The translations under genes and the position numbers were made by a program. This document shows, in pieces, positions 1 to 9,037 of a stretch of 64,000 nt of DNA. The stretch is from Thalassobaculum sp. OXR-137 (GTDB lineage Bacteria > Pseudomonadota > Alphaproteobacteria > Thalassobaculales > Thalassobaculaceae). The stretch is taken from assembly GCF_034377285.1 (NCBI RefSeq), contig NZ_CP139715.1, forward strand, positions 3,394,001 through 3,458,000. The letters are read 5' to 3'. How positions within the stretch are numbered: position 1 is the first letter of the stretch; the number at the start of each line of letters is the position of its first letter. The notes under the pieces were generated by a model. The model was not told the origin of the DNA. It made no database searches and was given only the letters and a program-made list of their open reading frames with translations.

Positions 1-389
1 TTCCGATCGCCTCCTACCTCGCCTACGGATTGATCCGGCTGGAGCGCCGGTGCCAGCTCCTCGATTTCGTCGGCGGCATGGTTCCGCAGCAGATCGCCAC
101 CCTGCGGCAGAGCGACCTGCTGATCGCCATCGCCTTCGCCGAATACACACCCGCCGTGGTGGAAGCCGTGCGCGACGTCCATATCCGCGGCATTCCGTCG
201 ATCACCCTGACCGACGTGCCGACCAGTCCCCTGGCCCGCCACAGCGACCTTTATTTCTGCGTCGACGACGCGGACATCCACCGGTTCCGTCCCATCGCCG
301 GCTCCATCAGCCTGGTCCAGTCGCTGATCATCGGCCTGTCCTACTTCCAGGACGCCTGCAAGGACGGCGACGGGGCGGACGCCTCCTAG
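1..389 (+). CDS. RpiR/MurR-type transcriptional regulator, C-terminal SIS domain (partial)
   Basis: The reading frame is open from base 3 of the window and ends at TAG 387-389, so only the last 128 residues are present and the start lies upstream. The visible part resembles the sugar-isomerase (SIS) domain of RpiR/MurR regulators: a strand-helix stretch reading LLIAIAFAEYTPAVVEAV, where a phospho-sugar would be sensed, then GIPSITLTDVPTSPLARHSD and a closing helix (SLVQSLIIGLSYFQ). In this family an N-terminal helix-turn-helix precedes the SIS domain; it is outside the window. The next gene begins 5 bases after the stop, so the two may be co-transcribed. The sensed ligand cannot be read from this fragment. 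Confidence 0.72.
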   Translation, partial: PIASYLAYGLIRLERRCQLLDFVGGMVPQQIATLRQSDLLIAIAFAEYTPAVVEAVRDVHIRGIPSITLTDVPTSPLARHSDLYFCVDDADIHRFRPIAGSISLVQSLIIGLSYFQDACKDGDGADAS

Positions 390-394
390 CGCCC

Positions 395-1081
395 ATGCCG
401 CGGATCCGGGTCCATAGCCGCAGCATCGCCGGTCTGCGGGAAGCGGATCTGGAAGCCGAGCGGGCGTTGCTGGACGAGGCGGAGCGCGAGCGTGCCGGCC
501 GGTTCGTGTTCGAATCCGGGCGGGTGGAATTTACCGCCGTCCATGCGCTGGTCCGTACACTCCTCGGCAGGGAACTGGGCGCCGACCCGCGGGCCCTCCG
601 CTTCGTGGCACAGGCCTATGGCAAGCCGGCCGTGTGGCTGGACGGCGCGCCGGCGCCGGTCTCCTTCAATCTGTCGCATACCGCCGGCATGGTGGCGGTC
701 GCCGTCGGGCCCGCCGATATGGCGCTCGGCGTGGACGTGGAGAACGGGGAGCGTGCGGTCGATCTTTCCATCGCCGAGAGCTATTTCGCGCCGATCGAAA
801 CTGCCTGGCTGATGGCCAAAGCCGAGCCGGACCGGCGGCGGGCGTTCACCACCCTGTGGACGTTGAAAGAGGCGTTCATCAAGGCGACGGGGAAAGGGCT
901 CTCCCAGGAGCTCGACCGGTTCTGGTTCGCCGATCCCAGCCAGATCCCGATCCGCATCGGCTTCCGCGACGAGGACGCGGGGCAGGCGGACGAGTGGCGG
1001 TTCGAGCACCGGATCCTGGGGGAGCATCACCATCTTTCGGTCGGCTGGCGCGGACCGGGGGAGGTGGAGTGGATCGACTGA
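395..1081 (+). CDS. 4'-phosphopantetheinyl transferase (Sfp type)
   Basis: A 228-residue cytosolic enzyme expected to transfer phosphopantetheine from coenzyme A to a conserved serine of carrier proteins (fatty acid, polyketide or non-ribosomal peptide synthesis). Diagnostic motifs are all present: FNLSHT at about residues 91-96, the Mg-binding GVDVE at about 112-116, and WTLKEAFIKATGKGL at about 155-169. The length matches the Sfp/EntD class rather than the short AcpS class. The ATG at 395 is chosen because the family N-terminus starts there; the longer upstream open frame runs through the preceding gene and is not conserved-looking. No NRPS or PKS gene lies in the window, so the target carrier protein is unknown. 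Confidence 0.88.
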   Translation: MPRIRVHSRSIAGLREADLEAERALLDEAERERAGRFVFESGRVEFTAVHALVRTLLGRELGADPRALRFVAQAYGKPAVWLDGAPAPVSFNLSHTAGMVAVAVGPADMALGVDVENGERAVDLSIAESYFAPIETAWLMAKAEPDRRRAFTTLWTLKEAFIKATGKGLSQELDRFWFADPSQIPIRIGFRDEDAGQADEWRFEHRILGEHHHLSVGWRGPGEVEWID

Positions 1082-1099
1082 GCTCTCGACCAAGAGGCG

Positions 1100-1123
1100 C
1101 CCGGAGCGGCGGACCGCTCCGGG
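1100..1123. terminator. Stem-loop between convergent genes
   Basis: A perfect 10-bp stem (CCCGGAGCGG / CCGCTCCGGG) with a 4-base loop lies between the stops of the phosphopantetheinyl transferase and the convergent flavoprotein gene. It has no clear T-tract, so it may be a bidirectional mRNA end structure rather than a classic intrinsic terminator. Confidence 0.45.
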
Positions 1124-1138
1124 ACAGGACGTGAGCGC

Positions 1139-2644
1139 TTACTCGGCCGCCGCGGCCGAGGCGCCGGCGCCGGTATAGGCGGCGGCACTGTTGCCGGCGA
1201 GGCGGCCGAAGACGGTGCCGGCCATCAGCCCGCTGCCGCCCGGGTAGTTCTCCACGAACAGACCGCCGACCAGCTCGCCCGCCGCGTAGAGGCCGGGGAT
1301 GGTCTGGTCCTGCATGTCCTGGACCTCGCCCTTGTCGTTGATCTTCAGGCCGCCGAAGGTGAAGGTGATGCCCGTCGTCGTGACGTAGGCCTCGAACGGC
1401 CCCTCGTTGATCGGCAGGGCCCAGTTGGTCTTGTTGATCGCCAGACCCTCGGTCGTCACGCCGTCCAGCACCGACGGATTGAACTTGCCCGGCTTGCAGG
1501 CGGCGTTGAACTCGTCGACCGTCTTCTTCAGCGCGTCCGGCGCGATCTCGAGCTGTTTCGCCAGATCCTCGATGGTGTCGGCGGTCACCTTGGTGACCTC
1601 GCGGATCCGGTACTCGTCGCGCAGCAGCGGGATGGTCTTCTGGTCGAAGATCTGCACCGCCGTGCGATAGGGCTGGCTCATGATGGCGCGGCCGAACTTC
1701 ACATAGGTGTGGTTGCGCACGTCCTCGCCCTCGTTGACGAAGCGCTCGCCGTTCATGTTGACCATGATGCCCCAGGGGTAGGAGTGCTTCTGGAAGTTGT
1801 CGAGCACCGAGTAGTCGCCATAGGGCGGGGCGGAAATGTCCCAGCCGACCGAGTGGCAGCCCGACCAGTTGCCGTAGGGGCGGGCGCCCATGTCGAGCGC
1901 CATGCGGATGCCATCGCCCATGTTGTGGCGGGTGCCGCGGACCCGGCAGAGGTCCCATCCCGGGCCGAGATAACGCACGCGCATCTCCGGATTGGACTCG
2001 AAACCGCCACAGGCCAGGATCACCGCGTCGGTGGTGATCTCCTCGTAGCCGTTCGGGCCGAACACTTCGATGCCGGTGATCTTGCGGTGTTTGTCGTGGA
2101 TCAGCTTGGTGGCGCCGGTGCCGTAGCGGATCTCGCAGCCCATGCGCGCGACCTCGGCCAGTTCCATCTCGATCAGGCCGGCGCCGCCGCCGACCGCCTC
2201 GATGTTCACGCCGCCGTAGAAGTGATGCTTGCCGTCGACCATGAAGGACTGGCGGCCGAACATCGGGATGAACCGAATGCGGTGCTCGCGCAGCCAGGCC
2301 ATGGCCGGGCGGGAGCCGTCGATCAGGATCCACGCCATGTCCTCGTCGGACTGGTGCCGGGTGACCTTCATGAGGTTGTCGTAGAAGGTCTGGCGGTCAT
2401 GCGATGGCAGGACGATCTGCTCGCGCTCGGCCTCCGACAGGTCGACCAGCACGTCGGTGGCCGCATCGTCGATGCCGGTATGGCAGAAGCGGAATCCGCC
2501 GGCGGTGAAGTAGGAGTTGCCGCCTTTCTCCTCCTCCCGGGCTTTTTCCAGGATCAGGACGCTGGCGCCATTCTCGCGCGCCGCCATCGCCGCCGACAGC
2601 GCCGCATTGCCGGCGCCGACCACGACCACATCATACTCCGCCAT
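1139..2644 (-). CDS. FAD-dependent oxidoreductase, TcuA/fumarate-reductase flavoprotein-like
   Basis: A 501-residue flavoprotein of the succinate dehydrogenase/fumarate reductase flavoprotein superfamily. The N-terminus carries the dinucleotide fold (VVVGAGNAALSAAMAA, about residues 7-22), then GGNSYFTAGGFRF, a motif of the tricarballylate-dehydrogenase-like group. The C-terminal FAD segment GLYAAGELVGGLF followed by GGSGLMAGTVFGRLAG is typical of the family. The start ATG has a strong GGGAGG site just upstream. A TcuB-type electron-transfer partner, known beside tcuA in Salmonella, is absent here, so the substrate may be another carboxylate or enone. It is transcribed away from a LysR gene, the usual arrangement for regulation by that LysR protein. 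Oxidoreductase class is sure; exact substrate is not. Confidence 0.82.
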   Translation of the reverse strand: MAEYDVVVVGAGNAALSAAMAARENGASVLILEKAREEEKGGNSYFTAGGFRFCHTGIDDAATDVLVDLSEAEREQIVLPSHDRQTFYDNLMKVTRHQSDEDMAWILIDGSRPAMAWLREHRIRFIPMFGRQSFMVDGKHHFYGGVNIEAVGGGAGLIEMELAEVARMGCEIRYGTGATKLIHDKHRKITGIEVFGPNGYEEITTDAVILACGGFESNPEMRVRYLGPGWDLCRVRGTRHNMGDGIRMALDMGARPYGNWSGCHSVGWDISAPPYGDYSVLDNFQKHSYPWGIMVNMNGERFVNEGEDVRNHTYVKFGRAIMSQPYRTAVQIFDQKTIPLLRDEYRIREVTKVTADTIEDLAKQLEIAPDALKKTVDEFNAACKPGKFNPSVLDGVTTEGLAINKTNWALPINEGPFEAYVTTTGITFTFGGLKINDKGEVQDMQDQTIPGLYAAGELVGGLFVENYPGGSGLMAGTVFGRLAGNSAAAYTGAGASAAAAE

Positions 2645-2741
2645 ACTTTCCTCCCATGGCTGTTGCAGCGAGATTGACAGGCGGGATTTCGACAGTAAAT
2701 TGAAACATTCTTGACGATTGATAAGATATTCTGAATTACCG

Positions 2742-3650
2742 ATGGATTATCTGCTCAAGGAAATCGCCGTCTTCGTCCGGATCATCGAGCTCGGCAGCTT
2801 CCGGGCGGCGGCCGAGGATCTGAACCTGACCCAGTCGGCCTTGACCCAGCGGCTGAAGAAGCTGGAGGAGGCGGTGGGGGTGCGGCTGATCGAACGCACC
2901 ACCCGCACGGTGGCGCCGACTGTGGTGGGTTCAAGCTTCCTGCCGGTGGCCAAGCGCATGCTGGTGCAGTTCGAGCAGTCCATGGAGGACCTCAACACCC
3001 TGATCCGGGCGCGGACCGGCCAGGTGACCATCGCCAGCCTGATCTCGGTGGCGACCTATGTGCTGCCCGGCGCGCTGAAACGGTTCAGCGAGGCGCATCC
3101 CAATGTCAGCGTGCGGATCTTCGACGATCCGGAGCAGGAGATCGTCGGACGGGTGCGTCGGGGCGAGGCGGAGTTCGGCATCGACATGGAGACGGCCGAG
3201 CGGGATCCGGAAATCGAGGTGACCCCACTGTTGGAGGACCGCTACGTGCTGGTCTTCCACCCGGACTATCCCGGCGTGCCGGACGGGGCCGTGGCTTGGG
3301 CTGACCTCGCGGAGCTGCCGCTGGTGACCTATGGCGCGCGCAGCGGCACCAATCGGCTGATGCACGACCGGCTCGCCGGCCTGCCGCGCACCGGCAAGTG
3401 GAGATACGAGGTGCAGCACCTGTCGACGCTGCTCGGCCTGGTGCGGGCCGGGCTGGGCGTGGGGATCGTGCCGACGCTCGCCATGGCGGGGCAGGAGGAG
3501 GGCGGCCTGCTGCAGCGTCCCCTGGTGGCGCCGGACATGCGGCGCACCATCGTGCTGGTTCAGCGACGGGGTGCGGAACTGTCCCCGGCGGCGGAGATCC
3601 TGAAAGCCTATACTGTCGAGGCCTGTAGGCGGTTCGCAGAGGCCGGTTAG
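2742..3650 (+). CDS. LysR-family transcriptional regulator
   Basis: A 302-residue LysR regulator. The N-terminal winged helix-turn-helix is clear (FVRIIELGSFRAAAEDLNLT, then QSALTQRLKKLEEAVGVRL), followed by a periplasmic-binding-protein-like effector domain from about residue 90. ATG 2742 is preferred over the in-frame TTG at 2718 because family proteins begin close to the MDYLLKEIAVF segment. The gene is divergent from the TcuA-like flavoprotein across a 97-bp AT-richer gap (2645-2741) that should hold the shared operator. Its stop overlaps the stop of the convergent dehydrogenase gene by two bases. Confidence 0.9.
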   Translation: MDYLLKEIAVFVRIIELGSFRAAAEDLNLTQSALTQRLKKLEEAVGVRLIERTTRTVAPTVVGSSFLPVAKRMLVQFEQSMEDLNTLIRARTGQVTIASLISVATYVLPGALKRFSEAHPNVSVRIFDDPEQEIVGRVRRGEAEFGIDMETAERDPEIEVTPLLEDRYVLVFHPDYPGVPDGAVAWADLAELPLVTYGARSGTNRLMHDRLAGLPRTGKWRYEVQHLSTLLGLVRAGLGVGIVPTLAMAGQEEGGLLQRPLVAPDMRRTIVLVQRRGAELSPAAEILKAYTVEACRRFAEAG

Positions 3651-6112
3651 GCCTTCATGCGCTCCGATTTCGGGTCGTACATCGGCTTCAGCGAGGCTTC
3701 TGCCGGCACCCGTCGTCCGGCGATCTCGATCTCGTAGCGTGAGGCCAGAACCGAGGCGGCGTCCTCCCCTGGGCATGCGACATAGCCGAGGCCGATGGCC
3801 GCACCCAGGGTATGGCCGTAATTGCCAGAGGTCAGGTAGCCGGCCAGTTCGCCGTCCCGCAGGATCGGCTCCGCATGGTGCAGCAACGGCTCCGGGTCGG
3901 TCAGGCGGAACTGGACCAGCCGGGATCGCAGCCCGTCCTCCTTGCGCTTCAGCACCGCGTCTCGACCGATGAAGGCGGGTTTGGCCGTCTTCACCGCGAA
4001 GCCGAGCCCGGCCTCGACCACATGATCCTCCTCGGTGATGTCGTGACCGAAATGGCGGAACGCCTTCTCGATGCGCAGAGAGTCCATGGCGTGCAGGCCG
4101 CAGAGCTTCGCGTCGAAGCCGTCAGCCACATCCCGGATGCGCTCGAAGGCATGGGCGGCCTGGTCGGTCGGGGTGTACAGCTCCCAGCCCAGTTCGCCGA
4201 CATAGGAGACCCGGTGGGCGCGGGCATGGCCGAGGCCCAGTTCGACCGTGTGCGCGGTGCCGAACGGGTGGGCGTCGTTCGACCAGTTATGGGACGGGCA
4301 GAGGGTCCGCATCAGGTCGCGCGCCTTCGGTCCCATCACCGCCAGCACCGCCTCGGACGCCGTCACGTCGACGCAGGACACCGCGTAGTCGCCCTGATGT
4401 CGGGCCAGCCAGTCCAGCTCGCGGATCAGGGTTGCGGCCGGGGTGACGACCAGATAGCGCCGCTCCGACAGCCGGTTGACCGTCACGTCCGCCTCGATCC
4501 CGCCGCGCTCGTTGAGGAACTGTGTGTAGACGATGCGCCCGACCGGCACCGACATGTCGCCGCCGCAGACGTGATTGAGAAAGGCCTCGGCATCGCGGCC
4601 GTCGACCACGATCTTGCCGAAGGAGGTCATGTCGTAGAGCCCGACATGCTCGCGGATCGCCTTGTGTTCGGCGGCAGCGTTGTTGAACCAGTTCTGCCGG
4701 CCCCAGGAGTAGCGGTATTCCTGCTCCTGACTCGGGGTGGCGAACCAGTTGGCGCGCTCCCACCCGCTGAACTCGCCCATCACCGCGCCGCGCGCCACCA
4801 GGGCGTCATGGAACGGCGAGCGGCGTAGGCCGCGGGCCGTCGCCTTCTGCCGGTAGGGGAAGTGGTCGGCATAGAGCAGGCCCAGGGTCTCCTTCGCCCG
4901 CTCATAGAGATAGGTCCGGTTGTTGGTGAAGGGCTGCATCCGCCGGATATCGACATCGGAGAGATCGAAGGGCGGGTGGCCGTGTTCCATCCAATGGGCC
5001 AGCGCCATGCCGGCGCCGCCGGCCGACTGGATGCCGATGGAATTGAACCCGGCGGCGACGAAATAGCCGCGGATCTCGGGAGCGGCCCCGAGGTGGTACA
5101 TGTCATCCGGGGTGAAGCTCTCCGGCCCGTTGAAGAAGGTATGGATGCCGGCGCTCTCCAGCAGCGGGACGCGGGCGACCGCCTTTTCCAGGATCGGCTC
5201 GAAATGGTCGAAATCCTCGGCGAGCTGGTCGAAGCAGAAGTCTTCCGGGATGCCCGCCATGCCCCAGGGCTTGGCCACCGGCTCAAAGGCGCCGAGCAGC
5301 AGCTTGCCCGCATCCTCCTTGAAATAGGAGCATTCGTCCGGCACCCGCAGGGTCGGGAGCTGGCCGAGCTGCGGGATGGTGTCGGTGACGATGTAGAAAT
5401 GCTCGCAGGCCTGCAGGGGCACGTTGACCCCGCTCATGCGCCCGACCTCGCAGGCCCACATGCCGGCGCAGTTCACGACATGGTCGGTGGCGATCGTGCC
5501 GGTCTCGCCCTCGGCATCCTTCCAGGTCACGCCGGAGACCGCCCGGCGGCCTCCGGAGGTGGTCTCGGTGACGGCGGTGACCTTCACATGCTCGAAGATC
5601 GCGGCACCGTTCATCCGCGCGCCCTTGGCCAGCGCCAGCGCGATGTTGCCCGGATCGCCCTGGCCGTCCTTCGGCAGATGGACGGCACCGGTCACCCCGT
5701 CGAGGTTCAGGTGGGGGTACAGCTCGCCCAGCCGGACAGTGTCGATCTGCTCGACCTCGACGCCGAAGGCATTGGCCATGGAGGCTTGGCGGAAGATCTC
5801 CTCGCGGCGCTCTTCGGTCAGCGCGACGGTAATGGAACCGTTGCGCCGGAAGCCGGTGGCGGCCCCGGTCTCCGCCTCCAGCCCGTAATAGAGCTCCTGG
5901 GAGTATTTCGAGAGCCGCGTCATGTTCTTCGTGGCGCGGAGCTGGGCGATCAGGCCCGCCGCGTGCCAGGTGGTGCCGCTGGTGAGCTGCTTGCGCTCCA
6001 GCAGGACCACGTCCTTCCAGCCGGCCTTGGCCAGGTGATAGGCCACGGAGCACCCGGCGATGCCGCCGCCGATGATGACGGCGCTGGCATGCTGGGGAAG
6101 GGTCTTGCTCAT
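3647..6112 (-). CDS. FAD-dependent GcvT-family dehydrogenase (dimethylglycine/sarcosine dehydrogenase-like)
   Basis: An 821-residue two-part enzyme. Residues about 10-380 form a DAO-type FAD oxidoreductase (AVIIGGGIAGCSVAYHLAKA); a linker domain follows; residues about 440-815 are a GcvT-like tetrahydrofolate-binding aminomethyltransferase module with its C-terminal barrel. This is the architecture of dimethylglycine and sarcosine dehydrogenases, which oxidise N-methyl groups and pass the one-carbon unit to folate. ATG 6112 is chosen because the FAD motif starts 10 residues later; a longer open frame upstream overlaps the ABC ATPase gene. It lies 41 bp after the ABC importer genes on the same strand, so the importer probably brings in the N-methylated or amino substrate that this enzyme oxidises. 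Confidence 0.87.
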   Translation of the reverse strand: MSKTLPQHASAVIIGGGIAGCSVAYHLAKAGWKDVVLLERKQLTSGTTWHAAGLIAQLRATKNMTRLSKYSQELYYGLEAETGAATGFRRNGSITVALTEERREEIFRQASMANAFGVEVEQIDTVRLGELYPHLNLDGVTGAVHLPKDGQGDPGNIALALAKGARMNGAAIFEHVKVTAVTETTSGGRRAVSGVTWKDAEGETGTIATDHVVNCAGMWACEVGRMSGVNVPLQACEHFYIVTDTIPQLGQLPTLRVPDECSYFKEDAGKLLLGAFEPVAKPWGMAGIPEDFCFDQLAEDFDHFEPILEKAVARVPLLESAGIHTFFNGPESFTPDDMYHLGAAPEIRGYFVAAGFNSIGIQSAGGAGMALAHWMEHGHPPFDLSDVDIRRMQPFTNNRTYLYERAKETLGLLYADHFPYRQKATARGLRRSPFHDALVARGAVMGEFSGWERANWFATPSQEQEYRYSWGRQNWFNNAAAEHKAIREHVGLYDMTSFGKIVVDGRDAEAFLNHVCGGDMSVPVGRIVYTQFLNERGGIEADVTVNRLSERRYLVVTPAATLIRELDWLARHQGDYAVSCVDVTASEAVLAVMGPKARDLMRTLCPSHNWSNDAHPFGTAHTVELGLGHARAHRVSYVGELGWELYTPTDQAAHAFERIRDVADGFDAKLCGLHAMDSLRIEKAFRHFGHDITEEDHVVEAGLGFAVKTAKPAFIGRDAVLKRKEDGLRSRLVQFRLTDPEPLLHHAEPILRDGELAGYLTSGNYGHTLGAAIGLGYVACPGEDAASVLASRYEIEIAGRRVPAEASLKPMYDPKSERMKA

Positions 6113-6153
6113 CTCGGTGTCTCCCTGCCGCGGCAGTCTGGAATGTCTTGGTT

Positions 6154-7158
6154 TTAAACGGCCGGAGCCGGATTCAGCAGCATTTCGCGCGCGGCGACCA
6201 CCTCCGGATCGCCGGCGCGGTGGCAGGCGACGGCGTGGCCACCGCCGGCGTCGGTCAGGGTCGGCGTGACGGTGCGGCAGTGCTCCAGCGCGAAAGCACA
6301 TCGGCCGGCGAAGCGGCAGCCGTCCGGCGGGGAGATCGGGCTGGGCGGGTCGCCCTTCAGCCGGATGCGCGTGGAGGCGCCGATGCTATGCGGCGACGGC
6401 ACGGCGGAGATCAGCGCGTGGGTATAGGGATGCATCGGCCGGGAGAAGAGCTGGGACCGAGAGCCGGTCTCCACGATCCGGCCCAGATACATCACCGCGA
6501 TCCGGTCGCAGAGGTGCTGGACCACGGCAAGGTCGTGGCTGATGAACAGGTAGGAGAGGCCGAGTTCGGCCTTCAGCCGACCCAACAGATTCAGGATCTG
6601 CGCCTGGATCGCCACGTCGAGGGCGGAGACCGGCTCGTCGCAGACCAGAAGCTTGGGCGATGTTGCCAAGGCCCGGGCGATGCCGATGCGCTGGCGCTGG
6701 CCGCCGGAAAACTGGTGCGGGAACAGGTCCTTCTGCTCCGGCCGAAGCCCGACCGTGGCGAACAGCGCGTCGACTCGGTCGGCGCGTTCGGCGGGGCTGC
6801 CGATGCCCATCAGATCCATCGGCCGGCGCACGATGTCCCGGGCCCGTTCGCGCGGGTTGAGGGAGGCGTAGGGGTCCTGGAACACCACCTGGATATCCCG
6901 GCGGGCTTCCTTCAGGGCGCGGCCCCCGAGACGGGTGATATCCCGCCCGGCCAGACTCACGCTGCCCTCGGTGATGTCGGTAAGGCGGGCGCAGGCCATG
7001 GCGACGGTGGTCTTGCCCGACCCGCTCTCGCCGACCAGCCCGAAGGCGACGCCCAGCGCGATATCGAGATCCACGCCGTCCACCGCGTGCACCGCCTGTC
7101 CGCCGGCGAGCGGGAAATGGACCTTCAGATCGCGGGCCTCCAGCACGTTGGCGCTCAT
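6154..7158 (-). CDS. Oligopeptide/dipeptide-type ABC transporter ATPase (second, DppF-like)
   Basis: A 334-residue cytoplasmic ATPase of a peptide/opine/nickel-class importer. It shows Walker A GESGSGKTT, signature FSGGQRQR, and Walker B LLVCDEPVSALD. The C-terminal oligopeptide-ABC extension is present (GCRFAGRCAFALEHC), a cysteine cluster typical of this family. Its ATG overlaps the stop of the companion ATPase (ATGA at 7155-7158), showing translational coupling. It is the fifth gene of the importer operon. Confidence 0.92.
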   Translation of the reverse strand: MSANVLEARDLKVHFPLAGGQAVHAVDGVDLDIALGVAFGLVGESGSGKTTVAMACARLTDITEGSVSLAGRDITRLGGRALKEARRDIQVVFQDPYASLNPRERARDIVRRPMDLMGIGSPAERADRVDALFATVGLRPEQKDLFPHQFSGGQRQRIGIARALATSPKLLVCDEPVSALDVAIQAQILNLLGRLKAELGLSYLFISHDLAVVQHLCDRIAVMYLGRIVETGSRSQLFSRPMHPYTHALISAVPSPHSIGASTRIRLKGDPPSPISPPDGCRFAGRCAFALEHCRTVTPTLTDAGGGHAVACHRAGDPEVVAAREMLLNPAPAV

Positions 7159-8150
7159 CGTCCGCCCTCCGCTTCCAGCCAGCAGGCGGCGGCGCGCTCG
7201 GGGGCGACCGGGAACAGCGCGGGTGTTTCGGCGGTGCAGCGGTCGTGCGCCTGGGCGCAGCGCGGGGCGAAGGCGCAGCCGGCCATGCCCAGCTCACGGG
7301 CGCTCGGGACCACGCCGGGAATCTCGAACAGCGGCTCCGGCACCTCCGGCGGCGGCAGGACGAGGTGCGGGATGCAGGAGATCAGCCCGCGCGTATAGGG
7401 ATGGCGGGGGTCGCGGATGAAGCTAGAGACCGGACCTTCCTCGATCTTGCGCCCGGCATACATGACCATGACCCGGTCGGTCATCTGCGCCACCACGCCG
7501 ATATCGTGGGTGATCAGGATGATGGCCGCGCCGAAGGTCTCCTGCAGCGCCTGGAACAGGTCGAAGATCTGCGCCTGCACGGTCACGTCGAGGGCGGTGG
7601 TCGGCTCGTCGGCGATCAGGATCTTCGGCTCGCAGACCAGGGCCATGGCGATCATCACCCGCTGGCGCATGCCGCCGGAAAGCTGGTGCGGATAGTCGTG
7701 CGCCCGTTTCTCCGGCGAGGGGATCCCGACCTGGGTCAGCATCTCCACCGCCCGGCCCCAGGCCGCCTTGCGCGACAGGCCGAAATGCACCCGGGCGGTC
7801 TCGGCGATCTGCTCGCCGATGGTGAAGACCGGGTTCAGCGAGGTCATCGGTTCCTGGAAGACCATGGAGATCTCGTTGCCGCGGATCTCGTTCAGCCGCC
7901 GCTCGCTTGCCTGGGTCAGATCCTCGCCGTTGAGCAGGATTTGACCCTTGGAGACCCGGCCCGGCGGGTTCGGTACCAGGCCGAGCAGGGAGAGGGCGGT
8001 GATGCTCTTCCCACAGCCGGACTCGCCGACGATGCCCAGGGTCTCGCCCGCCTCCAGATCGAAGGACAGGTCGCGCACCACCGGCACGTCCTGGCCGTCG
8101 ATGCGGAAGACGATCTCCAAGTCGCGGACGGAGAGCAGGGGGCTGGTCAT
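7155..8150 (-). CDS. Oligopeptide/dipeptide-type ABC transporter ATPase (first, DppD-like)
   Basis: A 331-residue ATPase, partner of the DppF-like protein. Walker [14 protein letters not shown], signature [15 protein letters not shown], Walker [14 protein letters not shown] and the C-terminal cysteine cluster ([15 protein letters not shown]) place it in the DppD/OppD group. It begins 2 bp after the permease stop, and its own stop overlaps the next ATPase start, so the operon is tightly packed. Confidence 0.92.
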   Translation of the reverse strand: MTSPLLSVRDLEIVFRIDGQDVPVVRDLSFDLEAGETLGIVGESGCGKSITALSLLGLVPNPPGRVSKGQILLNGEDLTQASERRLNEIRGNEISMVFQEPMTSLNPVFTIGEQIAETARVHFGLSRKAAWGRAVEMLTQVGIPSPEKRAHDYPHQLSGGMRQRVMIAMALVCEPKILIADEPTTALDVTVQAQIFDLFQALQETFGAAIILITHDIGVVAQMTDRVMVMYAGRKIEEGPVSSFIRDPRHPYTRGLISCIPHLVLPPPEVPEPLFEIPGVVPSARELGMAGCAFAPRCAQAHDRCTAETPALFPVAPERAAACWLEAEGGR

Positions 8151-8152
8151 GA

Positions 8153-9037
8153 TCAGCGCTGCCTCAGCTTCGGGTTGAAGGCGTCGTTCAGCCCGTCGCC
8201 GATCAGGCTGATCGCCAGCACGGTGAGGAAGATGGCGGCTCCCGGAATGGCAACGCCCCAGGAGCTGTCGAGGATGTAGGGCCGGTTGTCGCCGATCATC
8301 CGGCCCCAGCTCATGGAGTTCGGATCGCTCAGGCCGAGGAAGGACAGGCCCGCCTCGAACAGGATGGCGGTGCCGGTGCTGAGGGCGGCCACCACGATCA
8401 GCGGCGGGGCGGCGTTGGGCAGGATCACCTTCCAGATCAGCCTTGCGTTGCCGGCGCCGATCGAGCGCTCGGCCCGCACGAACTCCATTTCGCGCAGCCG
8501 CAGGAACTCCGCCCGGGCGAGGCGGGCGGTCGAGGTCCAGGACACCACGCCGATGGCGATGGAGATGTTCAGCAGGGTCGGGGAGAACAACATCACCACG
8601 ACCATGGCGAAGAGCAGGTTCGGCAGCACCTGGAAGAACTCGGTGATGCGCATCAGTAGGGTGTCGACCCAGCCGCCGAAGAACCCGGCCATCGCGCCGA
8701 TGGTGACGCCGATGACGATGGTGATCACGGCGGCGGCGAGACCGACGGAAATCGTCACCCGCCCGCCATTGATCAGCCCGGCCAGCAGATCGCGGCCCAG
8801 ATAATCGGTGCCGAGCAGGTACTCGGACTCGCCCGGCGGGGTCAGCGGCATCCAGACCATCTCGTCCGGCGCCACGGTGTAGAGGGAGGGGCCGACCGCC
8901 GAGACCAGCAGGATAACGATCAGCACCAGCAGGCCGAATACTGCTGCATGGTTCTGGCGGAACATCCGCCAGGCTTGGCGCGAGGGCGAGACCGGCTCGG
9001 GGATCGCGGCGACGGCGAGGGGCTGGGCGTCGCTCAT
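8153..9037 (-). CDS. Peptide-type ABC transporter permease (DppC-like)
   Basis: A 294-residue inner-membrane permease. An N-terminal membrane segment (residues about 27-50) is followed by a periplasmic loop and the BPD_transp_1 core; the EAA-like loop reads EFVRAERSIGAGNARLIWKV, which contacts the ATPases. The loop motif LLGTDYLGRDLLAGLINGG is characteristic of DppC/OppC. Its ATG overlaps the stop of the preceding permease (9034-9037). Confidence 0.91.
   Translation of the reverse strand: MSDAQPLAVAAIPEPVSPSRQAWRMFRQNHAAVFGLLVLIVILLVSAVGPSLYTVAPDEMVWMPLTPPGESEYLLGTDYLGRDLLAGLINGGRVTISVGLAAAVITIVIGVTIGAMAGFFGGWVDTLLMRITEFFQVLPNLLFAMVVVMLFSPTLLNISIAIGVVSWTSTARLARAEFLRLREMEFVRAERSIGAGNARLIWKVILPNAAPPLIVVAALSTGTAILFEAGLSFLGLSDPNSMSWGRMIGDNRPYILDSSWGVAIPGAAIFLTVLAISLIGDGLNDAFNPKLRQR

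Noticed and set aside
5500-7398. Long plus-strand frames across the GcvT-FAD and ABC ATPase genes
   Set aside because: Antisense shadows of well-recognised enzymes with full motifs on the other strand.
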